A DNA stretch of 64,000 nt. Origin: Amoebidium appalachense (Eukaryota > Ichthyosporea). This document shows positions 12,879-32,623 of the stretch, one piece after another. The stretch spans positions 14,136,001 to 14,200,000 of the forward strand of contig CAVNZM010000002.1 in the NCBI GenBank assembly GCA_963693365.1, read 5' to 3'. The first letter of the stretch is position 1. Every line of letters begins with the position of its first letter. The position numbers and the translations under genes are program-made. The notes under the pieces were generated by a model. That model saw nothing but the letters and a program-made list of their open reading frames with translations. It did not search any database and was not told where the DNA came from.

Positions 12879-13712
12879 TTTGATGTCGTTCTGCCCCTCC
12901 CTGGCCCGCTCCTTTAACTCCCATGAACTGCTTCTATAAGTTAGAGCTGCTATCTTTTTGAGGTAACAAACAGTTTACACTCTTCCATCACTTTCACAGG
13001 CAAAACGAAGAAGCAGGGGCCATTGAATTGACGGAAAGCTTCTCCTGCCTTCGGAAAATAGCTACAAATAGTCTTGTTCGCACGCTATAGAGCTCAGTAC
13101 GTCTATGTTTATATTGCTCTGTTGGGTTACTCTCTGCCAGCTCTCTGCCAAGCTTTCGCGCCTTTCCCGTTCGAGCTCAGTTTTCGGCAGAACCTTTATC
13201 TTTAATTTGGTTGCGCAAACGCGCTAAAAAGTATTAACTTAGCGCAAAACTTGCGCAATACCTGCTCTTAAAGACGATCCCCACACACGCATGCCAGGGG
13301 CTGCAGCATGCACACCGCGGCAGTGTGGCCAGCTGCAGGGCAAAAGAAAGGAAGGAGGGAGGGAGTGAGTGAGTGAGGTCTTAGGGGTATTAGGGGCATA
13401 TCGTCTATTTGGGAAAGCTTTGCGGAAACATAAATACGTGTATATAGTTCTTTAACACGGCGCAAGAGAACTAGCCAAGACTACTCCTTAGGTTTTTAAA
13501 CACGAATCTGAAGGGGATCGAGTAAGGTTTTCATGTTTGAATTGTTTTAATACGGGGTTCAGTGACACTCAACAAACTTTCGAAATACTGGCTTATATGA
13601 GGGTGGTAAGCATACTAAGTGGACTACTTTTATTGAACCGTTACTAAACAGAACCAAGCAATTTAGCTGCGAGAAAGAGCAATCACCTGGAGAAAGCACA
13701 ACATCTTGAAGA
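12879..13712. promoter_or_regulatory. Divergent promoter region of MED20 and MRPL18
   Basis: 834 bp of mostly unique sequence between two divergent start codons, which presumably holds both promoters. Two palindromic TTGCGCAA octamers lie near 13210-13218 and 13248-13257, with related GCGCAAA/GCGCTAA words between them. TTTCGCGCC near 13154-13162 fits the E2F-like consensus TTTSGCGC. Motif function is inferred from consensus only. Confidence 0.45.
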
Positions 13713-20713
<7,001 letters not shown>

Positions 20714-22210
20714 GGTGTTTAGGCTGCATGTTGAATTTCTTGAAACAAGCTGTGTGAAATGATCGATATTGTGGTTGGTGGGTGGGTTCCTTTTTTTTTT
20801 TTTTTTTCCTTTCCATTTAAAACGCATTGGGTTTTTAGTGGGAGTGTTCTGGGTCTAGGTAGCGTGTGTCGCCTTATTGGTTTTCTTCAGTCTTGCCAGC
20901 TTTGAGGGATTGAATTTTGAGTACTGAATGTTCCAACTCTCAGCAGACTGCGCCACTGTCACTATGCAGCAGAGGCACCTGGTGTGCTCTGATTTGAAAG
21001 GGTGCACACCTTAACAGCTTATATGTTCTTGGTATGTGGCAATGTTCTCCCAGGGGCATGGACACGGTTTTTTGAACTCGCCCAAACCTTTAATTGGGAA
21101 AAAGCATAAACGTACAAATAAAAAGCATGTGCATGGGAGATACAATCGTGTGGAGTCTCTCGGAGAAAGGAAATTTCGGCAGGATCCTCGCTCATCACGT
21201 AGTGGTCATCAGTGCCGCTGATCTAACGTATATATATGTACATGCATTAGCTCACGTGGTCAGGTGGTGTTTCAAGCTTATGTCCACAAGTGCCCATCGT
21301 GGCCATGCTCCAGCCATTGACTTAGCCGAACAGCTGCAGATGCGCAGCTGTGCAGCCTTGCGATTCACAGACAAGTGCATTTTTTGAACACCAGGGAAGC
21401 TTCTCAATAATAGGTACAAACGTCAGTGTCAGGCCCGCATACCCATACCGGATCCAAATACCGTGCACGCATATATACACACACAGGCCCGTGCACAACT
21501 TAGAAAACCGAGGCACCCGGCAACTGTCCCTTTGTGTAACCCACATTCATGGTCGAGTACAATCAGCGCCACGTGCAAGTGTATAGCTCTCATCCACCTA
21601 CCTTTGCAAATAGGAAGTGAATGTTAGCCGCGGGAAGGTGCAGAGATGACCCAATAGCTAAGTGTATGTAGTGTGCAGGGGGCACTGATGTCGTGAAAAG
21701 GCCTTTCACCACAACTGGACGTGGACTCTTGAAAAGAGAGCATGACAGCAAGTGGTCAAATAGGAAACGACAACGAAAGAGGTGCATACCTCGCACTTAA
21801 TCCTTTATCAGGTCTACATCAGCAAGGCCAAACCAGTCGGCCTACCTATTGTGGACCTACGCACCACTACACAAGCAGGGCTTCCACCACTTTGCATCCC
21901 ACTTCCGTTATGTTTCAACATTCTGAAAACATTCAACAGCAAAAATTGATCATCACTATTTGTGTCCATGGTTCTTTCGAGAATGGTGTGCAGCACAGGT
22001 AACATCATTCAAGTAAGGTACTCTTACCTTATGCTCGCACCTAAACTCGCCTCTCTGGTAAATACAACCAAACACCCAAGAAAGTACCCCAAAAACTGGA
22101 CTGAAAGAATCCAACCCCAGAGCTTTAAACCCCCGTATTGGCTTCATTAACACACCCAAACAACAGAAAGTCACAAATGTTTTTCTTTTCCCACAGATCA
22201 GGAACAATGC
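20714..22210. other. Intergenic region, MRPL18 to kinase
   Basis: Normal composition, few repeats apart from a poly-T run at about 20792-20806. It holds the 3' ends of MRPL18 (+) and the kinase (-). Minus-strand segments near 21608-21735 and 21815-21935 have exon-like limits (one ends FLFAK before GTAGGT), but no family is recognised and no gene can be assembled. Confidence 0.5.
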
Positions 22211-23350
22211 CTATTGAGAACGACCAAGCAGTGTTTTTCCTGCCTTGTTCACAGTCACGTAGAAACCCATAAACCCGGGAAGAGAAGGAGCACATTTCGC
22301 TCCGAGCAGAAACACCACCCCCAGCACCAAAAGGAACAGAGCGTAACTCAGCAGCGACCAACACCTGCTTGACCCTCTCTCACCTGCTCTCTGAAAAAGA
22401 GATTGTCCCTTTGGCAAAGTCGACCTTCTCACGCGTGGCCGTGCTTGTCTTACAACAGGGGAAACATAATGGAGACCCCATTTGCGGCCGATGAAATTAC
22501 GAACGTCTGAGATGGTAAACCGGAAACGAGGGTCAATGCACAACATGGCTTTCAGGAGGAAAACAACGTCTGTCGGGAGGGTTTTCCACTGCTCGAGTTC
22601 GCCTGTAGCCACATACTGCTTGTACGCTTGGTTGGAGTCGTCGTTGATGGCTTCATCCCACGGAAAATGACCGCACAAGAGGATGAACAGCACAATGCCA
22701 AGAGCCCACACATCAAGCGCTTTGTAGTTTGCTGGAAAACCGGTGCCATTTTTGCGTAGCTCGAGGACTTCTGGCGCTTGATAAGATTTCGTTCCGTGAA
22801 GGATGCCGCCTGACCCGTGACCACGTGCATGGCCCGCATAGCAACCCGTGCACCCGTCCTTTTCAAACTGAATGCTAAGAGAAACCGCGTGGCCGAAATC
22901 TGACAAAACGGCTTCGCCGTTCTTGGTAAGGAGCACGTTTTCGGGTTTGATATCAAGGTGCACTATGTCGTGCGAGTGAAGGAAAGCAACAGCATCAACC
23001 AAGTCCGCAAACACATTAAACGGATCGACGCGCGGGCTACGCGCTGGTCTGATGCGTCCGTCTGTTGTGCATTCTTCGAGAATAAGAGCGGCAAGGTCAC
23101 CTCCTTCTATAAACTCTTGAACGATAAAGTAGTGGGTGTCTGTTTCAAAAGTGTCAAGCACTGTCACTATGTTATTGTGCTTGTGCACAAACTTCTGCAC
23201 CGCTACCTCTCTGTCAAAGCTACAACCGACAACTTGGTCTTTACGCATACGCTTAAGAGCAACACGCTCTCCTGTCGCTATATCCCGTGCAAGGTAGACG
23301 GTGGAGGTAACCCCACCGCCTACCTCGCAAACCACCTCAAACCTGTTCAT
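22211..23350 (-). CDS. Ser/Thr protein kinase with C-terminal membrane anchor
   Basis: Predicted 379-residue single-exon protein, complete from ATG to stop. The kinase domain covers about residues 4-270: glycine-rich loop VGGGVTSTVY (10-19), ATP-binding Lys in VALK (Lys33), helix-C Glu in DREVAVQ, catalytic loop HLDIKPEN (131-138), DFG (151-153), activation segment ending GTKSYQAPEVL, then DVWALGIVLFILLCGHFPW. The catalytic loop has HLD where most kinases have HRD; with Asp133 and Lys135 kept, it is likely active. The layout resembles CAMK/SNF1-type kinases. After the kinase domain comes a basic linker (RQARPRVRRS), then one strongly hydrophobic helix (SLLSYALFLLVLGVVFLLGA, about 335-355) and a short tail. 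This suggests a tail-anchored enzyme facing the cytosol, on an unknown membrane. Substrate unknown. Confidence 0.93.
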   Translation of the reverse strand: MNRFEVVCEVGGGVTSTVYLARDIATGERVALKRMRKDQVVGCSFDREVAVQKFVHKHNNIVTVLDTFETDTHYFIVQEFIEGGDLAALILEECTTDGRIRPARSPRVDPFNVFADLVDAVAFLHSHDIVHLDIKPENVLLTKNGEAVLSDFGHAVSLSIQFEKDGCTGCYAGHARGHGSGGILHGTKSYQAPEVLELRKNGTGFPANYKALDVWALGIVLFILLCGHFPWDEAINDDSNQAYKQYVATGELEQWKTLPTDVVFLLKAMLCIDPRFRFTISDVRNFIGRKWGLHYVSPVVRQARPRVRRSTLPKGQSLFQRAGERGSSRCWSLLSYALFLLVLGVVFLLGAKCAPSLPGFMGFYVTVNKAGKTLLGRSQ

Positions 23351-24973
23351 AGACGTTAGAAACCTGGGAGAGCTGCATTCCTTCTACACCTATATTAGAA
23401 CAAGGAGAAAAGGGAAGCAGCTGGCGTTCCTTCAACACCTACGATACAACTACACTAAGAAAGGGGAAGTAAAACATTGAAGAATAATAAAAAATATTTT
23501 GTTGAAATATAAAAAAAAGACCTAACGGTGTGTTCTGAAAAGCTGGATTCTGAGCGCTCGAGCTCGTGGCAAGGAGTCGTCCCGTGATGACAGAGAATGG
23601 GCTTCAGGGGGTATCTTGCAAATTGGTAATCTTTCAATCTCATTGAAAGCGGAGAAAGACGTTTGTCTAAGAAAAATGCATAACAAACATGGCATGATAT
23701 TTGATATATATTAAAACAAAAGCATATAAATGATTTAATAACCGCCTAAGCATCAGACACATATTGCCTTCCACAATGTTTGTGGTGTTTTCTAAACATG
23801 AAATCAACTTCGTCGCGCATCTTATGAAAGAAAAGCAACTTATCCAACAGCCAGTTATGTGGCTGCAAGCCATACCCCTACTTATTGGGGAATGATCAAA
23901 AGCCAATCAACATGTATATATTTATAAAAGAGTAAATGCAGTTTTTATAAATCTCACAAATCACCAATCATACATTGTACATGTTCTCAGATTTTGGCGG
24001 TGCTCTATTGGGGGAATTGTATAACTGTGACGTCACCAGTGGTACAAGTGGGGTTGTTTTTCGGTCACATCTGAGAACAAAAATAGTTCGTTCTATGAAC
24101 CCATTTATACAGCAAAACTACATCAAATTACCGAATGAGAAAACAATAACAATTTCTGCGTTCTTGGTCTTCTTTATAGCGTATTACACCTCTTCCTATC
24201 AGGTGCATATCTGTGATGCCATTTTGCAAGGCTCTCAATAATTTCTTTCGGGACAGCCAGTAGATCACATATAGATCGGAAATTCTGAACTCAGCAAAAA
24301 CTATGAGTCCCTGTTTAGAGCTTATTTCATTTTCACCCGAAGACACAAGAACAACGAAGCTGCTGTAGAATGTGGTCTTCATTGACTTACAGCTCACCAT
24401 GTGGCGCGGAGTGAGTACATATTTATACTTCTACACTGTCATGCACAGGTGTCACCGGCTGACTCACAGCTCTAAAGAAATGTCTGTAATTTTCCTGTGA
24501 TATTCTTTCCATGGTTTGGGGAGACACGCGATGCGTTCGTCGTTCTCCATTTGTCGATGCGCACAAACCGTTCCGGGTCACAGCTGCAGGTCACAGTGCA
24601 GTGTACATCATACGGTAAGCATATCATTATTGTGTTGATTAAAGGGTGTGGAAAGCCTGCTGAGATTGTGAAGGAGGCCCTGCTGTCTGGTTGCACTGTG
24701 GGGAAGAGGGAGGAGGGGGAGAGGGGGGGGAGCTGGGGAGGAACAGCACATTGGCGAGTTCGAAGGCCCCGGACAGGGAGCTTTTGCGAGCGGGATTCCG
24801 AAAGCCTTGAACATGAACGTGGGGCCAGCAGCAGGTCCGCAGTTGAGCTCGAGACCTTAGTATAGAGCTTGGGGCGAATGGGAGGTCAACTTCCGGGGGG
24901 GGGGGGGGTGGGGAGAGGGGGAGGGGGAAGGGGAAATCGATGAAAGGAAGGATGCGGAGGGGGGCGGCGCACG

Positions 24974-25014
<41 letters not shown>

Positions 25015-25609
25015 GGGGGCGGAAGGGGGGAAATTGGGGGGAGGGGGGCGGGCTAAGGTGTTTCGGGCACGTGCACTTACATGCTCTACATGGTAGGCCT
25101 CAAATAAAAGAGGGATAAACATTAAATTCTTAGCCCGAGGGGCAATCCATCAGTCGTCTCGAGTCCTGGAAGAGAAACATTTGCTGCCATCAGAAGGCTT
25201 TTGAAAGACAAATGAAACTGCAAGTCCGAGTGCAGTTTATCCATACTCGACATTATTCAGACTGATCATGAGCATTTAAGTGTCGAGCTGAGACAATTTG
25301 GCAAACACTGTATGCACTGTGTGTTGCAGATGAGGCAATATTAAAAACGAACAAAGATGGCTAGCTTTCAGTACCTTCGAAAATACGGATCGAACAACCT
25401 GATCGAAATGACCTTCATTTAAATCGAAAGGACCTTCACTCAAATGATTGATCTACACACTGTCTATGGTACCTCTCACAACGGTTTTCTTTGCTCACAC
25501 TTCACTTGCACGCCTATCGCATTCATATTTACATCCAACCCGCCCTTCATGCTTTCAACTTGAGTATGGTTGTTTGCCTAACACATGACTTGTGGTAATC
25601 CTTTTACTT
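23351..25609. other. Intergenic region, kinase to LicD-like gene
   Basis: Normal, somewhat AT-rich sequence to about 24700, then G-rich with a long poly-G at about 24976-25012. Short open frames at 23975-24241 (+) and 24128-24400 (-) overlap on opposite strands and match nothing I know. A plus-strand segment at about 24512-24615 reads HKPFRVTAAGHSAVYIIR before GTAAGC and could be an exon, but the downstream segment is not compatible in phase. Confidence 0.5.
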
Positions 25610-26563
25610 CTATGTATGGGGCAAGCACAAGTCCTTCCAACCACCCCTCCCCTTAACCGGTTTCCTCCAGTCTCTCCCATACGTGAATTCCAAAAACCCC
25701 TCCGCATCAGCAGGGCCATTCATCACCAACCCCCCCATGTCATATTTCCTTAGCGGGAAAAGCATGTTCTCTGGCCATTTGCAGGGGCTTGCATAGATGT
25801 GGTACGAAGGTGGGTTTTCGTTGACAGTATCACTGAGGATGAAAACCCCATATACATCCACATAGGCCACCCATCCAATCTGCTCCCTTATCCAATATTC
25901 CAAATTCCACATTTCAGAATGCAGTCCCGTCGTGTCTGTTTTTCCTCCACTTGGTGAGATGTACTCCCAGAGAGAATCATACCTTTTCGGTGCGGTGCAA
26001 AGACGTAAAAAATTGCTTCCGCAGTCAAACGTCACCAGTGACGAGTTGCGGAATTCGTAAAATAACCGTGAATCATCATCGTTTTTCGGCCGGCAGAGCG
26101 CCTCTACTGTCCGCGGGTGCACCCCCAAGTCAATATCTGCAGTCCACGGTAGAACACGGTGTTCTCTTACTGCACCTAGCAATGTCCCGTACAACATCCA
26201 TACTTCATGTTTGTGCTTTCCTATTGCTGCCTGTGTGAGAAATGCAAGCTCCTCTAGCACGTGAACACGCCGTGCGCCGATAGGTGAACGTGCGCACGGG
26301 GGCGCTTGGGGAACAATGAATAGTTCGAGGGAGGTAATTATGAGTGCCACTAGTAGAAGGGGGAACAGAAAAACTGTGTGAAGCATGCGTCTGGGTACAC
26401 GTAAACGAAAGCGTAGCCTTGTTCTAGGGCTTTGTCGCAGCTTTGGAGGTGGCGATGTGGAAAGGCCTAGAAGCTTTGGTGCCTCCTTGCTACTGCTGTA
26501 TGAAAACGAAGATGACCGGCGTGGCGGGCTCGGCAACCGCGAGGATGGGTTCTGTGTGTCCAT
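25610..26563 (-). CDS. LicD/fukutin-family type II membrane protein
   Basis: Predicted 317-residue single-exon protein. The N-terminus (1-60) is Ser/Pro/Arg-rich and basic. One hydrophobic segment follows (about 61-85, LHTVFLFPLLLVALIITSLE), so a type II Golgi or ER protein with a lumenal catalytic domain is likely. The lumenal part carries the LicD/FKRP signature: MLYGTLLGAVREHRVLPW (123-140) then TADIDLGV, whose Asp143 and Asp145 are the presumed metal-binding DxD pair. LicD-type enzymes transfer phosphocholine or ribitol-phosphate-like groups to glycans; the substrate here is unknown. I use the ATG at 26563; the frame stays open upstream to about 26623 but without another ATG. An internal ATG just before the membrane segment (near 26386) is a possible alternative start. 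Confidence 0.85.
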   Translation of the reverse strand: MDTQNPSSRLPSPPRRSSSFSYSSSKEAPKLLGLSTSPPPKLRQSPRTRLRFRLRVPRRMLHTVFLFPLLLVALIITSLELFIVPQAPPCARSPIGARRVHVLEELAFLTQAAIGKHKHEVWMLYGTLLGAVREHRVLPWTADIDLGVHPRTVEALCRPKNDDDSRLFYEFRNSSLVTFDCGSNFLRLCTAPKRYDSLWEYISPSGGKTDTTGLHSEMWNLEYWIREQIGWVAYVDVYGVFILSDTVNENPPSYHIYASPCKWPENMLFPLRKYDMGGLVMNGPADAEGFLEFTYGRDWRKPVKGRGGWKDLCLPHT

Positions 26564-28782
26564 TTCATGGATGATGGAATGAAAACGCTTTGAATACGTG
26601 GGTAGAGCTGTTCTGGTTGCCACTTTTCCCGTTAGGTAAGTGGTGTTGTTGCTTTGTGATTATTAATGTTGGCATTTGCTGTTAACGTGCGACAAGAGTG
26701 TGAAGTGGGGGAGCATGTTCGTTTCCTACTTCAAGTAAACCCATTCTGACCAGGTTTAAAAATTTAGCTAAGGTGCAGGTAGCTTTCCGGTGTGTTTATG
26801 GCTTACTGGATGGGCACCCGCCCTACTGTGACATTCTGAGGGCCGTGGTCTACCTGTGCGACACGCCGCAGGCTGTGAAACTAGGGATTCCAATGCTACA
26901 AAATTCCCCTGAAAAACTCAAGTGTCCCTAACTCTGAGTGTGGGTTTACTATTGTATCTACTAGTGGCTCCAGCGACCCTAAAAGGCACCTTGCCGTGAC
27001 TATATGCATGCCACTTCGGCTGAAGTCAACAGGACAAACTTTGATTGCCCGTCCCTGACCAGCACTCTAAGTATGCTTATCTGTGTTTTGTCATGGCTTT
27101 CGGGGATACATGGTTCATGTAACAGCGTATGTACCTTATGCCAACGGGGGTGCCAACACACGTTCCAATATGCATTCTTCAGCGATGCCGGCTAAGCCAA
27201 TCGTTTTCATCTATTTGTTTTCAGTAAACCTGACCAATCATAGCTATCTATAATTTACCTCTTTTGGACTCCACATACCGCAAGCCGCGAACTTTCAGAA
27301 CAGTCCAATGGACCAAACTTTTGAAGCCGGCACCGTCCGCACGCGGCGCGGGCTTGGCCTCCCGAGGAGGCTCCTAAACGGAACATCTCTTGTTGGAGGT
27401 TTTGGTGCTGTAAAAAATTGGTCCTGATGCCTGGCGACATGCTGAGTCAGCCTGTGTATGTATGCGTGTATGTGTCATACGTGTTGCGGCCGAGCTCTAG
27501 CTGACAAATATCTGAAAGTTTTGCAAGCTTCACGACACGGCGCTGACAGCCTGCGGTTATTAGTACTGTAGCCTCCGTGCAAAGTGAAGCCCGAGTGCTG
27601 CTATGCATGCTTGCGGTGCATCGCGCGTCGTCGATCATGGCCGAACACATAAGGACCTTGCAATGCATGTTCCTGCGGAAGCAGAGAAAGCACCATAAAT
27701 GATTGGCTCCTTTCGATTCCTGATCATAACATGCGAGATGGCAAAAGTGATATATAGACCGCTTTAGTGTGGCAGACTGAGTATACTGGTACATAAGGCA
27801 CAGCCTCACCTTTTTGGTCAGTGTGTATTCTAGACATCGATACAGATACGGCTGAATTCGAAAGCAGACGTACAATACCACGCTTTTACTGTACACGTGC
27901 TATACAGTGGAGATCTAATAAGTTTAAGGTGGCATCGTTTGCATGCCCAAACAACACACACCCACACCAATTTAAACGGTAATGTATCGCCAAATGTAGT
28001 TTAATAGACCACATAATACCGCAACACACACACGTCACATTCACAACAGACACCCAGAAAGATAGCCTACCTGTAAATTACAAATACCTTGATTTTATAC
28101 TAAACACGCGTAACTACGACCTGTTTATTAGATGTATTGATTGGCTTGAGAAACACATCACTACAAAATTCTAGCGCACGCACACACACACACACACACA
28201 CACAACCAGCTGATACCGAGTGTCCCAGGGGAGCCCTTAAAAAAAAAAAAAAAAAAAAAAAAAAGGGGAACCCCAACTAATTGATTTTTCTTAGTCTTTA
28301 TGGTGTCTCGTAGAGAAAGTAAACCCTGATACCCTGTCATCACCCGACATCTATGTACGTGATTATGATATACCACTGAGGGGATATTCCGAGCAAAACC
28401 CCCCCGTACCTGAGACTGGTGTCTCTTTGCCTCGAGTAAACAGCGTAAACCCCACGTACAATATGTCGTTGACAAATGACCTACAACAGCCTTAGAGAAG
28501 TCTCGCTCATTATTCCCGGAGAAACTACATAATTATTTTTCTTTCGTTCACTACACACACAGGCATAGTCTAGTCGATGTAATGGTCCACTACAGCCGGG
28601 ACTCTCAGAAATGTTCATGCCCTAACCTCAATATAACACCGGTCCGGGCCAGCGCGAACATACAGTGGTGAATACGGTACACCATAAAGACAAAAACCAT
28701 AAAACATGGAAACGTGATTACTCATACACGGCCACAGAGACACCAATTTCAAACTTTCCCTAAACGAGTGTCACACCATCAA
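26564..28782. other. Intergenic region, LicD-like gene to HisC
   Basis: Normal composition with few simple repeats: (CA)n at about 28180-28204 and poly-A at about 28239-28264. A 149-codon minus-strand frame (27447-27896) has no recognisable domain and could arise by chance. Apart from the flanking gene ends I see no supported feature. Confidence 0.5.
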
Positions 28783-28933
28783 CTACTTTAGGTTGGCAAT
28801 AGTCTCCTTTAGAAGTTTGAGAAGGGCTATGTTTTCCTCTGGGGTGCCGATGGTAATTCTCAGGCAGTCTGTGCAGTGAATCTCGCTGCCGCGGTAGCGC
28901 ACAACAATGCCGCTCTCTGCCATTGTCTTGTAC

Positions 28934-29001
<68 letters not shown>

Positions 29002-29383
29002 CGCGCACGCGCGAGCGTGCCGCGCACGTCTGTGTGTGCAGGTACGGGAGTAGTTGCGTGTGCAAATGCATGCAAGCGTACGTGTGTGTGCGTGTGCATG
29101 TGTGTGTCAGAATCTGTGCATGTGTAGCGGTGGGTGTAACCGTTACAGAGAGGGGGGGGGGGGGGGGGGGGGATTTGGGAACATGAAGATATGAGAAGGT
29201 TGCGAATCAACAAATCACAGGAAGCTGACAATCCACGAAAACCGAGAAGAGGAAACATGTGATCACGTGAACCATGGTGTGGGGCATTCACACAACAAGA
29301 TGATTATGTCATCCATGTGTGTAAATGTGCGATATGGTCCGAAGCTAATACAGTGTTTGGGCTTGGGGCTGCCACCGGGTGTG

Positions 29384-29432
<49 letters not shown>

Positions 29433-30089
29433 GTGTGTGTGTGTGTGCGCGCGCATGTGTTTCTTTGTGTGTCTGTGTGTTTTCTATTCTTTCCTCCTTA
29501 CTTTTTCTTCTTCCTTTTTCTTTCTTTCTTTCTTTTTTTTTTTTTTTTCTGGGGGGGGGGGGGGGGGGGAGGGAGGAAGAGGGGAGGGGAGGGAGGGAGG
29601 GGGGAGAGGGAGGGGCGGAGCGAGGATAGCTTACATGTGAGAGAGTTGTCGATTCGAATCAACAGGAAGTTTGCGTGTGATGGGTAGATCTTACGGACTG
29701 TTGGGAACTGGGCTGTGGGCGACAGCAGTGTCAGTTCAATGCAGCTCAGACTTGCATTTGATCCGACGACAAGACATGAAAGAGACATGGGTATACGAGC
29801 GCACGTTACTGTGTGTGTGCACAAGAGGAAGGGTGGGGTGGTTGGGTTAGGGGGCGGGGCAGGGGGGAAGAGGGAGAGGAGGTGGAGAGAGGGGGGAAGG
29901 GGGGTGGTAGAGGGGGAGGGGGGGGGGGGGGGGGATGCGATATCGGGAAAAGGCAAACCTGAACTGATACGCAGAGCACAAGGACCAAAAAAGCAAATAT
30001 AAACAACAAAGATCTCAAACAGCTGTGGGAGCAAGATACACTTACGGCTGGCCCTAGCATTGAGCAAAAGAGGAGAAGTGGGGGAATTA

Positions 30090-30128
<39 letters not shown>

Positions 30129-30524
30129 AAAAAAAAAAAAAAGTTTTCCGCCTAACAACGACTCGTTCAACATGTCCCTGCCCTTCTCTACCTCTTCTCC
30201 CCTGCAAAAAGAGACAAAAAAAAGGACGAGAGATAGAAACAACAAAAAGAACAGAAGAAAGGGCCTTGCGCCTTTGCTAGGGTGTGTATCTCAATTAGTG
30301 ATTGGCACTAGCTCTTAGTACTACCATTTTATTATGGTGGTGCATCGGGGCCGCGAGGGCGCTACGGGAGGGGGGGGGAGGGGGGGGGGGGGTCCCGTCA
30401 CCCACGATACCCAATTATCGACCTACTACCTCGCATTCCAAACCCAACCCAAGCAGGGGTGTGGGTGTGTGTGTGTGTGTGTGTGTGCGTGTGCGTGTGT
30501 GTGTGTGTGTGTGGGTGTGGGTGT

Positions 30525-30564
<40 letters not shown>

Positions 30565-30596
30565 CTGTGGTGACGGTGGCAGTGGTGTGTGTGTGT

Positions 30597-30641
<45 letters not shown>

Positions 30642-31397
30642 AGGAAGGGAGGGAGGGGAGGCAACAATACCCAGCTCTTTCTCCATGAATGCCCTCTGCT
30701 CGAGAAGCATCTGGACCTTATTCCTCATGATGTGCAGGTCGGTAAAGGCCTGCAGGGCCACCTGGCTGGTCAGCTTGTTGACGTTGTAGGGCGCCTTGAC
30801 CTTGTTGAGCACACTGACGATCTCTGCAGGCCCAAACGCCATGCCCAGCCTGTATGCGCGTGTGTGTGTGTATGTGTACGTGTACGTGTGTGTGTGTGTG
30901 CCAGCGAGAGTGAGAGAGATGGAGAGAGGGGGGGAGGGGGAGGTTGGTTGGTTGGTTAGAGTGTGTTACAGAGTACCAAGCACATATTCATGACGGACAC
31001 CACAAGGCAGGTTACAAAACAAACAGCATGCTATATAAGAGGAGCCCAACCTCAGGTGGGGCCCTAGCACTCTATCCCCCTAAGATCACTTCGTCCTCGT
31101 TTTCTTCCGTCACTGTTTCCTTTTAAAAGTACATACCCCCCCGAAGAGAATATCCCTATCCCAACCACCAAGTAACACGCGGCTTCTTTCACCCTTATAT
31201 ATCTTTCTTCTTGTGCCTTTCCGTCCCTCTTTCCCCTTTCTATTTTAAAAGAACCAATCAAACACACCGGATAGCGGCCAGGCCAAATGACTTGGACATT
31301 GTCTGCAGCACCACCAAATTTGGGTATTTGCGGATCAGGGCGGCATGGCTGCCCTCGGGGCTGAAGTCAACATACGCCTCATCCAGAACAACAAGCC

Positions 31398-31428
<31 letters not shown>

Positions 31429-32527
31429 AGCATGCTGACACCATCACATGTGAAACGAACTACTTGTAACCATTCTCAGCCTGCAGACTGCTCCCCCCCC
31501 CCCCTCATCTTTCCGTACCCCAAGTTTCTGATGACTCCAATCCCTCGGCCCCTTTCCCCCTTTTCTCCTTTCCCCTCCAAGAAGCCTCATGCCCTTTCCT
31601 TAGTTACATACACAGACGCAAAATGTTGGCAATCCACCCGGTAGCCCCCTCCCCCTCCCCCCCCCCCCCCCCCCCTCCCCCCCCCCCCCAAAAAAGGAAC
31701 ACACACACGCACATACAAACTTACACACATATGCACTCACACACCAATGAAATAAAACAAAACAAAAATAAATAAGCATAGAAAGAAATAGACCCTAATA
31801 TCTGCCCCTCTACCCTTCCAGCACCTACCAGTCTTGTAACCCTTGCACACCTCCTCGATGGATTCCAGTGACAGGCAGTTTGCTGTCGGGTTGCCCGGTG
31901 AGCACAGGAAGATGAGCTTGGTCTGTGGTGTCACTGCCTTAAGCATCTGTAGAATAAGGTGTGTATGTGTTAGAGATCGAGAGTAGAAAGGCTATCGGGC
32001 CTCGTGGAAAGAAACGTCTCGAGCCAGTGTGTAGCGAATCACAAGTCACGTGCTCTTGATTATTGGCCGCTCTAAAGGAGAGGTCTTGCTCAGCACCACC
32101 ATCCTTAGGTGGGTACCTGCTTCAACGAAGAGACCATGCCCTTCCTCTCTACACACATTCGGTGTGTGAGCGTGTGTCTGTGTGTGTGCTGATGTGGATG
32201 CAGAGAAGTTGTGTCGGAACGTGTTCCTGCACCTGTTTTGTGTGCCCAAAAAAGTGCTGGAGCACTTCAAAGAGGTGGTCAAACGGCGGAAAAAACCATG
32301 CAATCCATTTACACAACAGAACCCCGAATTTTCCCCCCCTCCCCCCTCCCCGGCTTTGCGCCCTTTGTAACACGCACACACAAACACACACACACACACA
32401 CCTCATCCACACGGAGCTGGAAATCCTCGGTCAGAGGCACACACTGTACTGCTGCATCGTTGATGTTTGCAGACACCTTGTACATGCCGTAGGTGGGTGG
32501 TGTGATCATGATGCTGTGTGTGTGTGT

Positions 32528-32567
<40 letters not shown>

Positions 32568-32585
32568 TGGGAGGATGGGTGGGTA

Positions 32586-32623
<38 letters not shown>

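Noticed and set aside
22958-23359. Open frame on the plus strand opposite the kinase
   Set aside because: Antisense shadow of a clear kinase domain.
24128-24400. 90-codon minus-strand frame overlapping an 88-codon plus-strand frame
   Set aside because: Mutually overlapping, no family match and no splice support; neither can be preferred.
27447-27896. 149-codon minus-strand open frame
   Set aside because: No recognisable domain; a frame of this length is expected about once by chance in this much non-repetitive sequence.
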